Positions 12,301-18,919 are shown, numbered from the stretch's first letter. The stretch: DNA of 22,728 nucleotides from Phallusia fumigata (GCA_008931825.1 QXVZ01024238.1:1-22728); one strand, 5' to 3'. Notes: generated by a model from the letters alone, not told the origin. Numbers and translations are program-made.

Positions 12301-15300
12301 AAGCTCTGAAACTGGATACAAACTTCCTTCCCCTGAACAACGGCCAACCCATGTTTTTCCAGAACGCGAGTGCAGCCGTTTGTCAGTTTGCTTCTTAAGG
12401 ATTGTGCTGCACTCTTGTCTCCTGATGGATCCTGCTCGAGGACGGAATATTCAAAAGTAAATAATGAACTTTGAACATGTCTTGGCAAAATTAAAAATGT
12501 TGATAACTCTGTGAAGTAAACTTTACCTACGTTTATGATTCCAGGGTTGTGAATAAGGCAGACCCTGAATTAGCTCTGGACTTTATATGGGAACAAATCA
12601 AAGTGGATCTAGCACAATTTAGTGATTGCTGTGGAAAAAGCGAAGATGATTCTTTGCTATTGATACATCAAGTTTTGAGACACATCAGAAACTCTGAAGT
12701 AAGAAATTGAACACAGTGGTAAATGTGCAACTACTAATGGCAAATGTGCAACTTAAAGGCTCTATACTGTATAACAAATGGTGTCAACTACTTTCTTCTC
12801 TTATAACAGCAGATTTTGTCTGACAACCTTCCTAACCTGCAATCCTTGGACAACCGAAGAAAATGGGAAAATGAATTTCAACAGAAATATTTAGGTCCTG
12901 TTTTTAGTCAAGTTGATGAAAAAATTAATGAAGCGAGGACAAGCATTCTTGAATTTACTGAAGCATCAGAAATCGACAGGTATTTTGCAACATTGTGCTT
13001 GATTCTGTTTGAATGGTGTTGCCCATATGGGTGAAATATACACATAGAACGATAGTCGGTTGATTGTTTTCTGGAGTACAGCTTCACCATTATTATATAC
13101 GTGCAAAAATGTTATGGTATATGCGTGACACTGAATACAAAGTTTGGAATAAATCACAGTTTAGATGCAATAGTTTACTTTGGCAAATAATATGTTTATT
13201 TGTTAGACTGGTGTATGAAATTCCACTTGCTGGTGATGTGGAAACCAACAATCCTGAGAAAATTGTTGCCTGGGACAACCCTTTGCTGTGGAAATATCAC
13301 ATTAATGTCACAACACATCATTTGCGACTGAAACTTGAAGAAATGGCTACTTCTCAAGGTAACTGATTTTTACTCTACTAAGCTGAGACAATTTACCAAA
13401 ATATTTTAACAGGTGAAGGAAAATTTCTAAAACTCCTTTTAGACTCAAGTGCATTGACATTGGTGTCCCAACTACAACTTGCACTAAAAATTCAAAGTGA
13501 CATGATTCAGAGGTAACTTGCTTAGCAACATTTGAAAGAAAAAACTGTTACATTATGACAATAAAACTGTTGACATCACAAACAATTTGTCTAAGTATCA
13601 CCCTGAACTTTTTTGGTATCATTGGGCCTCTGCAAATTAAGTTTTTTTTTCATACAGATACATACACAAGGCGGAGGCTAAAGATCTTGAGGAAAAGACA
13701 ATAAAGGAACACATTGCTGAGGAAAACCTGGATTGCTCAACATTTAATCTTTACATCAAGCTGTGGAAACAGGTCTGTAGTTAGATTTGCAAAAATTTCA
13801 CTACAACTTAACTTTAACATACAATCAGGTGAGAAGCAACTTCTTACAGCATAACGATCATGAAATTCCCATGAAATACCTTCAAGAGGACATCTCTTTG
13901 GACAGCCCAATTTCCCTCTTATTGCCAAGTGACATTGGCCGAGGGAAATGTGCAATAAAACTTGTTGAGTTTATTGCAGAGCAACAAAACTTTGTTCTTA
14001 GGAAAAGTATGAGCCTGTTGGAACCGAAGCCATCGTAAGAGTATAGTATACAATATTGTAGTTTATACATTTATCTGGTATCTGCTTTGATTTTTGCAGT
14101 TTTTCCCAAATTTCACTGCAACAACTGACCAGCAATGATTTGATTTGCATTGAAAATGATCAAACATGGCTCCCATACATTCTGGCAAATGCACAGTATG
14201 AAGCAACAACAACAAAAACTGGATCAAAGCATCAGATCACATATAGGATTGCTGCCATGGAAAAACAAGTAAAAATATTTCTGAATAATTTTTTTAAATT
14301 AGAAAATTAGAAAAACTGTTTTATTATCTTTTGTTATTTAGATTGCTGAAAAGTTTATTTTCAACAAAAAATTTATTGATGCAAAGGTAATATTTAAACA
14401 ATTTGCTTGTTTGCTTTTTTACAAACAATCATTTACCAACTCTATTCATACTGCAGACAATTCACAAGATAAAGTTTCTCCAGGATATTGGAATAGGCAA
14501 AGAGTGTGAAAAAGTAAACGAAAATGTGAAGCAGGTACCTTTCTACATTACCTTTTAAAATCAAAAGTTATTAATTCAAGTCAAATTTTATTTGACAGGA
14601 CGAACTTCCAGCAAGAATGCTGCAAAAATTGGAAAATGCCAAGTCTGCACGATTGGCTGATATTTGTGAGGCTGTGAGAACACTGACTGTGGTTATTACA
14701 CATTTGTCCAAGGTCATTCTCAATTATCCAGTAGCCAAAAATTCATGCTAGCAGAAAAATGATTTAGTGTCAAACTTTCAAATTACAATGAAAACCTAAA
14801 ACAACCACAACATTAAGTTTTGTGTTGAACTGCAGGTTGGCAGTGATCCTACTGTCTCTCTCACCAAATACATAACAAATGACCTGATGATACCAGCAGA
14901 AGAGGCTACTTTGATCCCGACCGCTGCAAAACTTTGTCACACGATTTCTGTGTACAAATGGTTTTCATGGCAACGATCTGTGAAATTTCACTTGTCTGGA
15001 TATGATCCATTCAAGAACATTATACCAGAGGGTGAGTTAAAATGCACAATCACGCCACTTGTAAAATCAGGACAGTTTAAAAAGACAGCAATTCAGAACA
15101 ACAAACTTGCTTGTTTTTTTTACAAAATAAGTCATAAAAGTTCTGTCATGGTCTTGTCACGGTTTACTGCAGTTCAAAATTTTTCTAGCCTACAGTAATA
15201 GTGCAGGGGCCGTTTACAATAGGATCTGTTTACTGGTTGGCAATGAGGAAAACAAATCTATAGATGTGTAGATGTGTTTGCTTCAAGTATCACAAAAGCG

Positions 15301-16680
15301 TTGGCAACATGTAACAGCAATAATCAACATGCAAGCAGCTCGAGGCTTGTCCCAATGTTTAACGCAAACACATGCAACTAAATTTGGAAGCAATCAAATT
15401 TATAGATCAAATGATAAAACTATTCGACTAATTTTGGCCAAAAATTAGTTACTGGCAGTGATGCAAAAAAACCTTATCCTTACCAACAAATAAAAGGAAG
15501 ACTGGCTTTCAGACCCCAGAACTTGTATAATACTTTTGTCCTCAAACTTTACAGTTTAATGCCCAAAACCTAATATTTGCAAACATATATTTAACAGTAA
15601 GCATAGTGCAACATTGCCAAAAAAGTACCTGCTTTCATCTAGACCAGTGGTTGTCAAACTTTTGTTACGGAGACCCAGTTTCAACATTTAATCTTAATTG
15701 GAGGCCCACACAGCACGAAACATTCCATTTAGCTTTTACGAGACAACTAAGACAAGTTTGTTCCCTAAAACCACATTTCTTTTTATTGAGTACATATTAC
15801 TGAGCGATTCATGCGTTCCAAACGCTTCTTGTTCCATCACAATTCATTTGCTACTTAACAATTAATTTTGTTGTGTCAAATTGTTTTATCATAATGCATT
15901 GTTATGTAGCAGATAAATATTTGTTTCTGATGCATGGTGTATGACTCTATGTTTTGGCCCCGTGATCGCGCCAGGGTCCAGCTTCCACAAAAATAAGGTT
16001 TGCTCAGCCCACTAAAATGTTATTTGCGGCCCACAGTTTGCCAACCTCTGATGTAGACCATAATGCAACCAATTAATTTTAACTCAAATTTAATTTTTAA
16101 TTAAATGTGACAACATATACTTTAAGATATGCGTCAAGAACTTGACCCAGGGGTGGCAAAAAAGGTCCTGGAAAAAGTAAACATTGAACAACTTCAACAG
16201 GAGATTAACAGTTTGTTTGTGATGATGCCTGACCTGCCCTTCAATACCAGGTAAATCAACTATAACTGTGTAAGCAACCAACCTCTGGGTCAGCTAGAAA
16301 TTTAAAAACTTTAAGATATTGCAGTGCTTCTCAAACTTTTTTAGCCCAAGAACCACTTTATCCACTCTAACACGCTCTTAAAACAGGCTATTTTATAAAC
16401 ACTTGCATGGTTTAATTTAAGTCATTATTTCACGGACGACTGGTAGGAGATGGGGTACCTTTGATAATCACTGGGCTATAGGTAGCTTAAAACCAGCAAA
16501 TAGATACCATTTCTAAAAAAGGACATGTGTGACATAATGTTTTTTTACAGTCTATGTGAGTGGATAAAAGAATTTCTTCAACAAAAGAATGGCAACACTG
16601 ATTGGCTGAAAAATATTCCGAGAGAAATACTGATCAAACATGCTGTGCACTTATTTCAACTATCCACAGAGGAAAATTAG
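104..16680 (+). CDS. RNF213: E3 ubiquitin-protein ligase RNF213 (mysterin) homologue, 5'-incomplete, 26 exons visible
   Basis: RNF213 is a cytosolic giant E3 ligase built on six dynein-like AAA modules; it ubiquitylates proteins and, in vertebrates, bacterial lipopolysaccharide. Visible here in order: linker and AAA1 region (exons from 104), AAA2 with an atypical P-loop split by an intron (3559/3674), AAA3 (GETGCGKT and LFLDEAN), AAA4 (GKPGSSKS and VVLDEIG), E3 module with a C3HC4 RING, RZ finger, and C-terminal domain ending at TAG 16678-16680. Exons: 104-321, 1118-1289, 1344-1530, 1587-1718, 1775-2016, 2097-2336, 2414-2580, 2646-2940, 3179-3342, 3415-3559, 3674-3846, 3991-4122, 5255-12456, 12545-12698, 12810-12979, 13207-13358, 13413-13512, 13658-13772, 13829-14034, 14100-14268, 14342-14386, 14457-14534, 14599-14712, 14836-15031, 16127-16250, 16551-16680. 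All introns are GT-AG and phases match. The start codon lies upstream. Oddities are an in-frame TAA at 2476 and a duplicated segment at 4467-5826. The family call is secure; exact exon edges are read by eye. Confidence 0.94.
322..1117 (+). other. Intron (796 bp), no gene seen
   Basis: This is AT-rich intron sequence between two RNF213 exons. I see no open frame with family similarity, no RNA gene and no clear transposon ends in it. Confidence 0.8.
1118..1289 (+). CDS. RNF213: RNF213 exon, linker region
   Basis: The acceptor is GTGCAG (ending 1117) and the donor GTGAAA starts at 1290, leaving phase 1. The product includes LKWLKETKESRGSVEQSSL, closely matching the vertebrate pattern of WLK followed by KESHGSVE. 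The frame stays open past the donor to 1327, but that tail has no family similarity. Confidence 0.87.
1344..1530 (+). CDS. RNF213: RNF213 exon, linker region
   Basis: The acceptor is TTTTCAG (ending 1343) and the donor is GTGAGT at 1531. The exon completes a phase-1 codon as Asp and ends in phase 2. The helical product begins DKYLNLHELRDLQSRLMLIA and aligns with the vertebrate helix pair that precedes the LHSAG motif, here LRNAG. Confidence 0.87.
1587..1718 (+). CDS. RNF213: RNF213 exon, linker region
   Basis: The acceptor CCAAG ends at 1586 and the donor GTAAAT starts at 1719; both flanking junctions are phase 2. It encodes about 44 residues ending in IMEDFLAR, comparable to the vertebrate QMEHFLDSW segment. 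The acceptor has a weak pyrimidine tract, so the left edge is less certain. Confidence 0.75.
1775..2016 (+). CDS. RNF213: RNF213 exon, linker/AAA1 region
   Basis: The acceptor TATCAG ends at 1774 and the donor GTAACA starts at 2017 (phase 1). The product contains KKRSDFYHLNHFNIQQMTYL and LLSVIKHDVTHADV, matching the vertebrate pattern QKR...FYLNFYTAEQLVYL...LSFIK. Confidence 0.87.
2097..2336 (+). CDS. RNF213: RNF213 exon, charged helical segment
   Basis: The acceptor is TACTCAG (ending 2096) and the donor GTAAGA starts at 2337 (phase 1). It encodes about 80 residues rich in Lys and Glu, probably helical. This stretch is poorly conserved compared with the exons on either side. Confidence 0.78.
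2414..2580 (+). CDS. RNF213: RNF213 exon with an in-frame TAA (or two exons around a 33-nt micro-intron)
   Basis: The acceptor TTTTTAG ends at 2413 and the donor GTACAG starts at 2581. The phase (1 in, 0 out) fits both neighbours, and the helical product on both sides of the stop looks genuine. TAA at 2476-2478 interrupts the frame. A GT...AG segment at 2458-2490 is exactly 33 nt, so removing it keeps the frame and deletes the stop, but that is far below normal animal intron size. A sequencing error or a null allele is at least as likely. Confidence 0.62.
2646..2940 (+). CDS. RNF213: RNF213 exon, AAA1 region
   Basis: The acceptor TGCCCAG ends at 2645 and the donor GTACAT starts at 2941 (phase 1). 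The product contains DCISLDYLGAFLFKLS and later EPLPTNTEVLLCSQQTTEHD, matching the strongly conserved vertebrate pattern QPLPTYDEVLLC. The exon starts before the first Met-like codon in this frame. Confidence 0.9.
3019..3117. repeat. 35-bp near-perfect inverted repeat inside an RNF213 intron
   Basis: The left arm 3019-3053 and the right arm 3083-3117 are reverse complements with 33 of 35 positions matching, around a 29-nt loop. It lies wholly within the intron 2941-3178 and would form a long hairpin in the pre-mRNA. It may be a small foldback-type MITE or a structured intronic RNA. I see no convincing target duplication. Confidence 0.85.
3179..3342 (+). CDS. RNF213: RNF213 exon, between AAA1 and AAA2
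   Basis: The acceptor AATAAAG ends at 3178 and the donor GTAATG starts at 3343 (phase 0). The product includes FQVADYMEKL and CKLVAMCTTTQDYIASLF, matching the vertebrate pattern YEVARQAEEL...LVMVC. Reading frame upstream of the acceptor is open but is intron. Confidence 0.84.
3415..3559 (+). CDS. RNF213: RNF213 exon, start of AAA2 with 5' half of its P-loop
   Basis: The acceptor TTATCAG ends at 3414 and the donor GTAATT starts at 3560 (phase 1). The exon ends LSQEAGQ plus the first base of a Gly codon, so the AAA2 P-loop is interrupted by the intron. As I recall, AAA2 in vertebrates is an ATP-binding module with little turnover. Confidence 0.86.
3674..3846 (+). CDS. RNF213: RNF213 exon, AAA2 core
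   Basis: The acceptor TTGTTAG ends at 3673 and the donor GTAAGT starts at 3847 (phase 0). It opens with GKSLYISRMGDKV, the second half of the AAA2 P-loop, and ends EHFIHIDITPS, matching the vertebrate pattern VLFHLDVTSS in the Walker B position. No acidic DE pair follows, consistent with a non-hydrolysing module. Confidence 0.88.
3991..4122 (+). CDS. RNF213: RNF213 exon, AAA2
   Basis: The acceptor TTGATCAG ends at 3990 and the donor GTAATC starts at 4123; phase is 0 on both sides. It encodes 44 residues including FGINDFLINLLILG and YCIEYTERKLQ, matching the vertebrate pattern FLFKLLILQYL...YIVEILER. Confidence 0.87.
4123..4575 (+). other. Intron (453 bp); its 3' part belongs to the duplicated segment
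   Basis: This is the intron upstream of the large exon. Bases from about 4467 onwards recur after the N at 5148. No RNA gene or open frame of interest was seen. Confidence 0.7.
4467..5147 (+). repeat. Tandem duplicate segment, copy 1 (probable allelic assembly duplicate)
   Basis: This segment is repeated at 5149-5826. It covers about 109 bp of intron, the acceptor, and the first 572 bp of the large exon. Copy 1 stops at the N at 5148, exactly where copy 2 begins. Over the exon part I count about 15 base differences by eye, roughly 97% identity. Confidence 0.9.
4576..5147 (+). pseudogene. RNF213: Redundant copy of the start of the large RNF213 exon
   Basis: The acceptor TTTCAG ends at 4575. 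The 572 bp are open and encode the same protein segment as 5255-5826, with about eight residue differences (for example Glu/Gln, Met/Lys, His/Tyr and Thr/Ala changes). The frame runs through the N into copy-2 intron sequence and stops at 5214. If both copies were real and retained, the protein would be broken, so only one copy should be used. I favour an allelic assembly duplicate over a true pseudo-exon. Confidence 0.8.
5149..5826 (+). repeat. Tandem duplicate segment, copy 2 (continuous with the rest of the exon)
   Basis: This is the partner of 4467-5147. It starts directly after the single N in intron sequence and continues without a break into the remainder of the large exon, so this copy gives the readable gene model. 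The run of A residues in the intron differs in length between the copies. Confidence 0.9.
5255..12456 (+). CDS. RNF213: RNF213 7.2-kb exon: AAA3, AAA4, AAA5-6, E3 module, RING, RZ finger
   Basis: The acceptor TTTTAG ends at 5254 and the donor GTAAAT starts at 12457 (phase 2); 2,400 complete codons are open without interruption. Residues are counted from the Met at 5258. AAA3 has Walker A GETGCGKT (309-316), Walker B LFLDEAN (Asp384, Glu385) and sensor Asn421 in AACNPYRKH. AAA4 has Walker A GKPGSSKS (664-671), Walker B VVLDEIG (Asp739, Glu740) and sensor Asn790 in GISNWALDPAKMNRG. Both are intact, as expected for the two hydrolysing modules of this family. FPIPLINRLEKH follows in the AAA5 region. 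The RING ligands are Cys1833, Cys1836, Cys1848, His1850, Cys1853, Cys1856, Cys1866 and Cys1869. The RZ finger has Cys2301, His2305, Cys2312, Cys2322 and Cys2325. A single exon of this size among exons of 45-295 bp is striking. Confidence 0.95.
6146..6850 (+). other. RNF213: AAA3 ATPase module
   Basis: The module contains the P-loop GETGCGKT at 6182-6205, the Walker B Asp-Glu at 6407-6412 and NPYRKH from 6518. It is preceded by YELTTDNVLKMLAIHMRFRC, which is almost unchanged from vertebrate RNF213. All catalytic positions are present, so ATP hydrolysis is expected. Module edges are approximate. Confidence 0.9.
7175..7900 (+). other. RNF213: AAA4 ATPase module
   Basis: The P-loop GKPGSSKS is at 7247-7270 and the Walker B Asp-Glu at 7472-7477. 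They are followed by GLAEDSPKMPLK and, from 7619, ISNWALDPAKMNRG, the family signature of this module. It carries a short insertion before the sensor strand relative to the vertebrate sequence as I recall it. Edges are approximate. Confidence 0.9.
10754..10864 (+). other. RNF213: RING finger (C3HC4)
   Basis: The spacing is C-x2-C-x11-C-x-H-x2-C-x2-C-x9-C-x2-C, a complete cross-brace RING that would bind two zinc ions and recruit an E2. Unlike many RINGs it lies inside a large helical E3 module rather than at a terminus, which is typical of RNF213. Confidence 0.95.
12158..12250 (+). other. RNF213: RZ finger (RNF213/ZNFX1-type zinc finger)
   Basis: The motif C-P-N-G-H (Cys2301, His2305), then Cys2312 in VGEC, then C-x2-C (2322, 2325) followed by GVPIGG, is the RZ signature shared by RNF213 and ZNFX1. 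In vertebrate RNF213 this finger is required for lipopolysaccharide ubiquitylation. The His and Cys seven residues apart that, as I recall, are essential there are both present. Confidence 0.93.
12545..12698 (+). CDS. RNF213: RNF213 exon, C-terminal domain
   Basis: The acceptor ATTCCAG ends at 12544 and the donor GTAAGA starts at 12699. It completes the Lys codon left by the large exon and ends in phase 0. The product contains LALDFIWEQIKVDL and LLLIHQVLRHIRNSE, matching the vertebrate pattern FLQQHILKDLEQL...VVHLVLRRL. Confidence 0.9.
12810..12979 (+). CDS. RNF213: RNF213 exon, C-terminal domain, tandem CAGCAG acceptor
   Basis: The acceptor region reads ACAGCAG, so splicing after 12809 or after 12812 would add or omit one Gln without changing the frame. 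The donor GTATTT starts at 12980 (phase 2). The product contains RRKWENEFQQKYLGPVFS, matching the vertebrate pattern RNNWEKEI...VISP. Confidence 0.87.
13207..13358 (+). CDS. RNF213: RNF213 exon, C-terminal domain
   Basis: The acceptor TTGTTAG ends at 13206 and the donor GTAACT starts at 13359 (phase 1). The frame is open upstream to 13064, but the phase-2 junction with the previous exon and family similarity starting at LVYEIPLAGDV favour this acceptor. LLWKYHINVTTHHLRLKLE aligns with the vertebrate KIWSCRKRITVEYLQHIVE segment. Confidence 0.85.
13413..13512 (+). CDS. RNF213: RNF213 exon, C-terminal domain
   Basis: The acceptor TTAACAG ends at 13412 and the donor GTAACT starts at 13513 (phase 1 in, phase 2 out). 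It encodes a short amphipathic segment, GKFLKLLLDSSALTLVSQLQ and what follows, too short for its own ORF call but phase-consistent with both neighbours. Confidence 0.82.
13658..13772 (+). CDS. RNF213: RNF213 exon, C-terminal domain
   Basis: The acceptor is CATACAG after a long T run (ending 13657) and the donor GTCTGT starts at 13773 (phase 0). The product is charged and helical (KAEAKDLEEKTIKEHIAEE), ending STFNLYIKLWKQ, which fits the vertebrate STWNKLRRSL region. Confidence 0.83.
13829..14034 (+). CDS. RNF213: RNF213 exon, C-terminal domain
   Basis: The acceptor AATCAG ends at 13828 and the donor GTAAGA starts at 14035 (phase 2). The product contains SPISLLLPSDIGRGKCAIKL and VEFIAEQQNFVL, matching the vertebrate pattern ILLPRRRGLGLCATALVSYLIRLHN. 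The match to this conserved C-terminal motif is strong. Confidence 0.9.
14100..14268 (+). CDS. RNF213: RNF213 exon, C-terminal domain
   Basis: The acceptor TTTGCAG ends at 14099 and the donor GTAAAA starts at 14269 (phase 0). The product ends with LPYILANAQYEATTTKTGSK and ITYRIAAMEKQ, corresponding to the vertebrate LTPLILSNCQYQVEEG segment. Confidence 0.88.
14342..14386 (+). CDS. RNF213: RNF213 45-bp micro-exon, C-terminal domain
   Basis: This is the shortest exon seen, 15 codons in phase 0 on both sides. The acceptor TTATTTAG ends at 14341 and the donor GTAATA starts at 14387. The product IAEKFIFNKKFIDAK aligns with the vertebrate IQRQIVSRFLQGKP segment, which supports a real exon despite its size. 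Confidence 0.82.
14457..14534 (+). CDS. RNF213: RNF213 exon, C-terminal domain
   Basis: This is a 26-codon exon in phase 0 on both sides. The acceptor ACTGCAG ends at 14456 and the donor GTACCT starts at 14535. The product TIHKIKFLQDIGIGKECEKV is basic and helical, with modest similarity to the family. Confidence 0.75.
14599..14712 (+). CDS. RNF213: RNF213 exon, C-terminal domain
   Basis: The acceptor TTGACAG ends at 14598 and the donor GTCATT starts at 14713 (weak, phase 0). The product contains DELPARMLQKLE and LADICEAVRTLTVVITHLSK, matching the vertebrate pattern SDACEVLSVVEVTLGFLS. Confidence 0.86.
14836..15031 (+). CDS. RNF213: RNF213 exon, C-terminal domain
   Basis: The acceptor ACTGCAG ends at 14835 and the donor GTGAGT starts at 15032 (phase 1). 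The product begins VGSDPTVSLTKYITNDLMIP and contains LCHTISVYKW, matching the vertebrate pattern GGDPNMQLNVYTQDIL...LKHTIALWQFL. Confidence 0.9.
15032..16126 (+). other. Intron (1,095 bp) containing a hAT-type element
   Basis: This is the longest intron of the gene within the window. Its right half holds the element at 15645-16050; the left 600 bp show nothing I can name. Confidence 0.8.
15645..16050. mobile_element. Non-autonomous hAT-type element (MITE), 406 bp
   Basis: The left end CAGTGGTTGTCAAACTTTTG and the reverse complement of the right end, CAGAGGTTGGCAAACTGTGG, are imperfect terminal inverted repeats. They are flanked by the 8-bp duplications ATCTAGAC and ATGTAGAC (7 of 8 match). 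CAGTGG/CAGAGG ends and 8-bp duplications are hallmarks of hAT transposons, and the central TA in the duplication is the pattern of the Buster subfamily. No transposase is encoded. It sits in the penultimate-but-one intron of RNF213. Confidence 0.83.
16127..16250 (+). CDS. RNF213: RNF213 penultimate exon
   Basis: The acceptor TTTAAG ends at 16126 and the donor GTAAAT starts at 16251. It joins the preceding phase-1 exon as Asp and ends in phase 2. The product MRQELDPGVAKKVLEKVNIE corresponds to the vertebrate YKADLSPENAKLLSTFLNQ segment. Confidence 0.87.
16322..16473. mobile_element. Short hAT-like MITE, 152 bp
   Basis: The left end CAGTGCTTCTCAAA and the reverse complement of the right end, CAGTGATTATCAAA, match at 12 of 14 positions. 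The flanking octamers AGATATTG and GGCTATAG match at only 5 of 8, but both keep a central TA. This looks like a decayed relative of the element at 15645. It lies in the last RNF213 intron. Confidence 0.62.
16551..16680 (+). CDS. RNF213: RNF213 terminal exon with stop codon
   Basis: The acceptor TTTTACAG ends at 16550, and the stop TAG is at 16678-16680. The product SLCEWIKEFLQQKNGNTDWL continues to KNIPREILIKHAVHLFQLS, matching the extreme C-terminus of vertebrate RNF213 (FPEEILLASCVSVWK pattern). This defines the 3' end of the gene. Confidence 0.92.
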
Positions 16681-16885
16681 AGTTGTTTTTTATTGATTTT
16701 AGTTGACTAAGAGTGCCTTTAGAGTAGATGAACATTTAGTTGCCTCAGTTTTATATGTTACCCTTACCCATTGATTGATATGACATTTAATTTTTGTTAT
16801 GCCCATTTTGTGCACTTATTCCTGTAGTCTGCAACTTTTAGAAACCAAGCTAATTTGTTTGCTAGCAAGTACCCTAGTAAAACAA

Positions 16886-16971
16886 AATAAATCCACAGCT
16901 TGTTGAATATATCATTTTACAAAAATACAATAGTTCCCAATTTTTAATGTTGTTCTATTTTGTTCAATAAA
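16886..16971 (+). terminator. Candidate polyadenylation signals of RNF213
   Basis: AATAAA occurs at 16886-16891 and again at 16966-16971, about 205 and 285 bp after the stop codon. The second is followed by T/G-rich sequence. Either would give a short 3' UTR. No transcript evidence is available. Confidence 0.6.
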
Positions 16972-17361
16972 TACGTAAGTAGTTACAATTTTTCCTAATA
17001 GTTAGCTAAACACTCTGTGTTAGGTAACAGTATTTATGTAATATCTTTTAAATAATCGATTAATCGCATAATTGAATTGTATTTGGTTGAATTTTCCCTT
17101 AGTTTGATGATACGAAAGATCAATTCAGAGCACTAAACATGGCATTGGTAGAAAATGCCTAGAACAAATATACTGCTCCAGTAAGTTGGATATGAAATAC
17201 ACTTTATTGTTAAATATTTCAGCAATAACTAATTCTAAACAACACCACCAAGATGGCCTTGTGGTTGCAAGGTTATGTAATCTAATCCTGTCTTGGCCAA
17301 TTGTGTTTTGTAACATATTTGGCTTGATTATTGTTTGTGATGTAAATACAAAACTGTGACC

Positions 17362-17425
17362 AATGTCAAAAAATGATCTAGAACTGCAATGAGGTAGGTA
17401 ACTCGACGGGGGGACTCAATGTGAG
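17362..17425. repeat. Dispersed repeat, copy A
   Basis: A stretch containing AAAAAATGATC, GAACTGC and TAGGTAAC...CGA in order recurs at 19020-19095 with similar spacing. Read on the minus strand both encode a related peptide (RVTYLIAV here, RVTYVIAV there), but this probably reflects shared repeat ancestry rather than a gene. Confidence 0.6.
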
Positions 17426-18654
17426 CAAAATGCATTGTTCCATCTCCAGAGAATAAAATAGGAAAATACAAAACAAAGCAGTATTTGAACAAGATTGCAC
17501 CAGACATGAAGGTATTTTCCGATTTGAAATGCATGGCACAGCATAGATATGACTGAGGGACACCTCCTAATTACTATCCACTATTTTGGCCCAGTACATT
17601 TATTGTAACAAAGATAAATAGTTGACTGGTTTTGAGCCAGAACCATAGCTTTACCACTATTAACTATAACAATACACCAGTAATTACCATCAAACTAGAT
17701 AATTAAGGACACATAATTACTAATTCTGTTCAAAGCACACATATTGAATAGAATTATTTTCGTACCTTGTTTTATTCCAGCAAGCAGATGAACACAAAAA
17801 TCCGGGTCAAAACTAAGCTTTATACAACCAAACTTTTTACTAAGCTTTACGAAAAAAAACTGAATATTCAGAAAAGTAATTTTAGAGTGAAGCAGCTGAG
17901 CAAACTACAGCCTCAGGTCACAGGATTCCTATACAGGTATCAACACTCTCCATCCTTTAATACTGACATCGTCTTTTAAATGTAAACACTTCTGTGTTCC
18001 CCGAGCTAAGCTAAAAATTGCATATCCACTGAATGAATTTTTCCGAAAACCATGGCGCCGACTAATGTTTGAGGTGGTTTTGACACATTTTTAGGAGCTT
18101 GGGAAAGAAAACAAATTGTCTGTCTTGTTTACATTGGAAAAACATGGAATAAGTTTCAAAGACCCAAAATTTTACACACGTGTCACAAAATCCTTAACCA
18201 TTTGGGCTTGGCGATGACGTGAATGAATAAAAAAAGAAAATATTTAAGTTAGCGACTGCGTTCATTCTGCTATGGTTAATATGCGAAGAAATAATGCCTT
18301 TTAAATCATACAATTCAGTGCGCACACACAAACTTGTTTGCAAGTAATTACTTGCAACATTCGGCGAGTTGCAGACTTCAATTTTTTTGGCATGGCAAAA
18401 ATATGTCACGCATCATTGAATACGCCTAGCAGGTGAATCCCCATTGTAGGATCTTTGTGAGATTATAGATTACTAACAACAGTATTCAAAAGCAGGGCTT
18501 CTTAAAATTTTTCGTTTACCATTTCACAATTTAATTTCATTTACACCCGTACAAAAAACATTACAACACAAAATATCTTTGGACATCAGTAATAAAATTT
18601 TACAAGGTACCATAAACATGTATTTTTAAACATTTTACAAGGTACAGTATAGAC

Positions 18655-18919
18655 CAGTGGTGAGCAATATTTTTTTACGCGGCGAGAACTTTTGCGTAAA
18701 ACAAAAGTTGTATTATAACAAAGAGTATAAACTCAACGCATTTAATCATTGCTGCTGTTGCGCAACATAGGAATAGTTTGCATTTAACCGACTCCTGCTA
18801 GTAGGCAAGTACTATTTCGTTTAGTGTTGTTGGATAAATGTAAGTTACATTGAGATTAGCCTAGGGCACAAAACATTTCGTTCACCTTTCATTATTATTT
18901 ACCCGGTTAAGAATCACTG
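18655..18919. mobile_element. Decayed hAT-like element, 265 bp
   Basis: The left end CAGTGGTGAGCAA and the reverse complement of the right end, CAGTGATTCTTAACC, share the CAGTG terminus but are diverged. The flanking octamers GTATAGAC and TTTTATAC match at 5 of 8 with a central TA. The left flank and terminus (TAGACCAGTGG) equal those of the element at 15645. Confidence 0.5.

Noticed and set aside
13064..13206. Open frame extending the 13207 exon leftwards
   Set aside because: It has no similarity to RNF213, and the phase-2 join from the preceding exon fits only the acceptor at 13206.
17767..17979. 70-codon Lys-rich open frame in the intergenic region
   Set aside because: It is short, isolated and low in complexity, with no splice context, no homology and no conserved motif.
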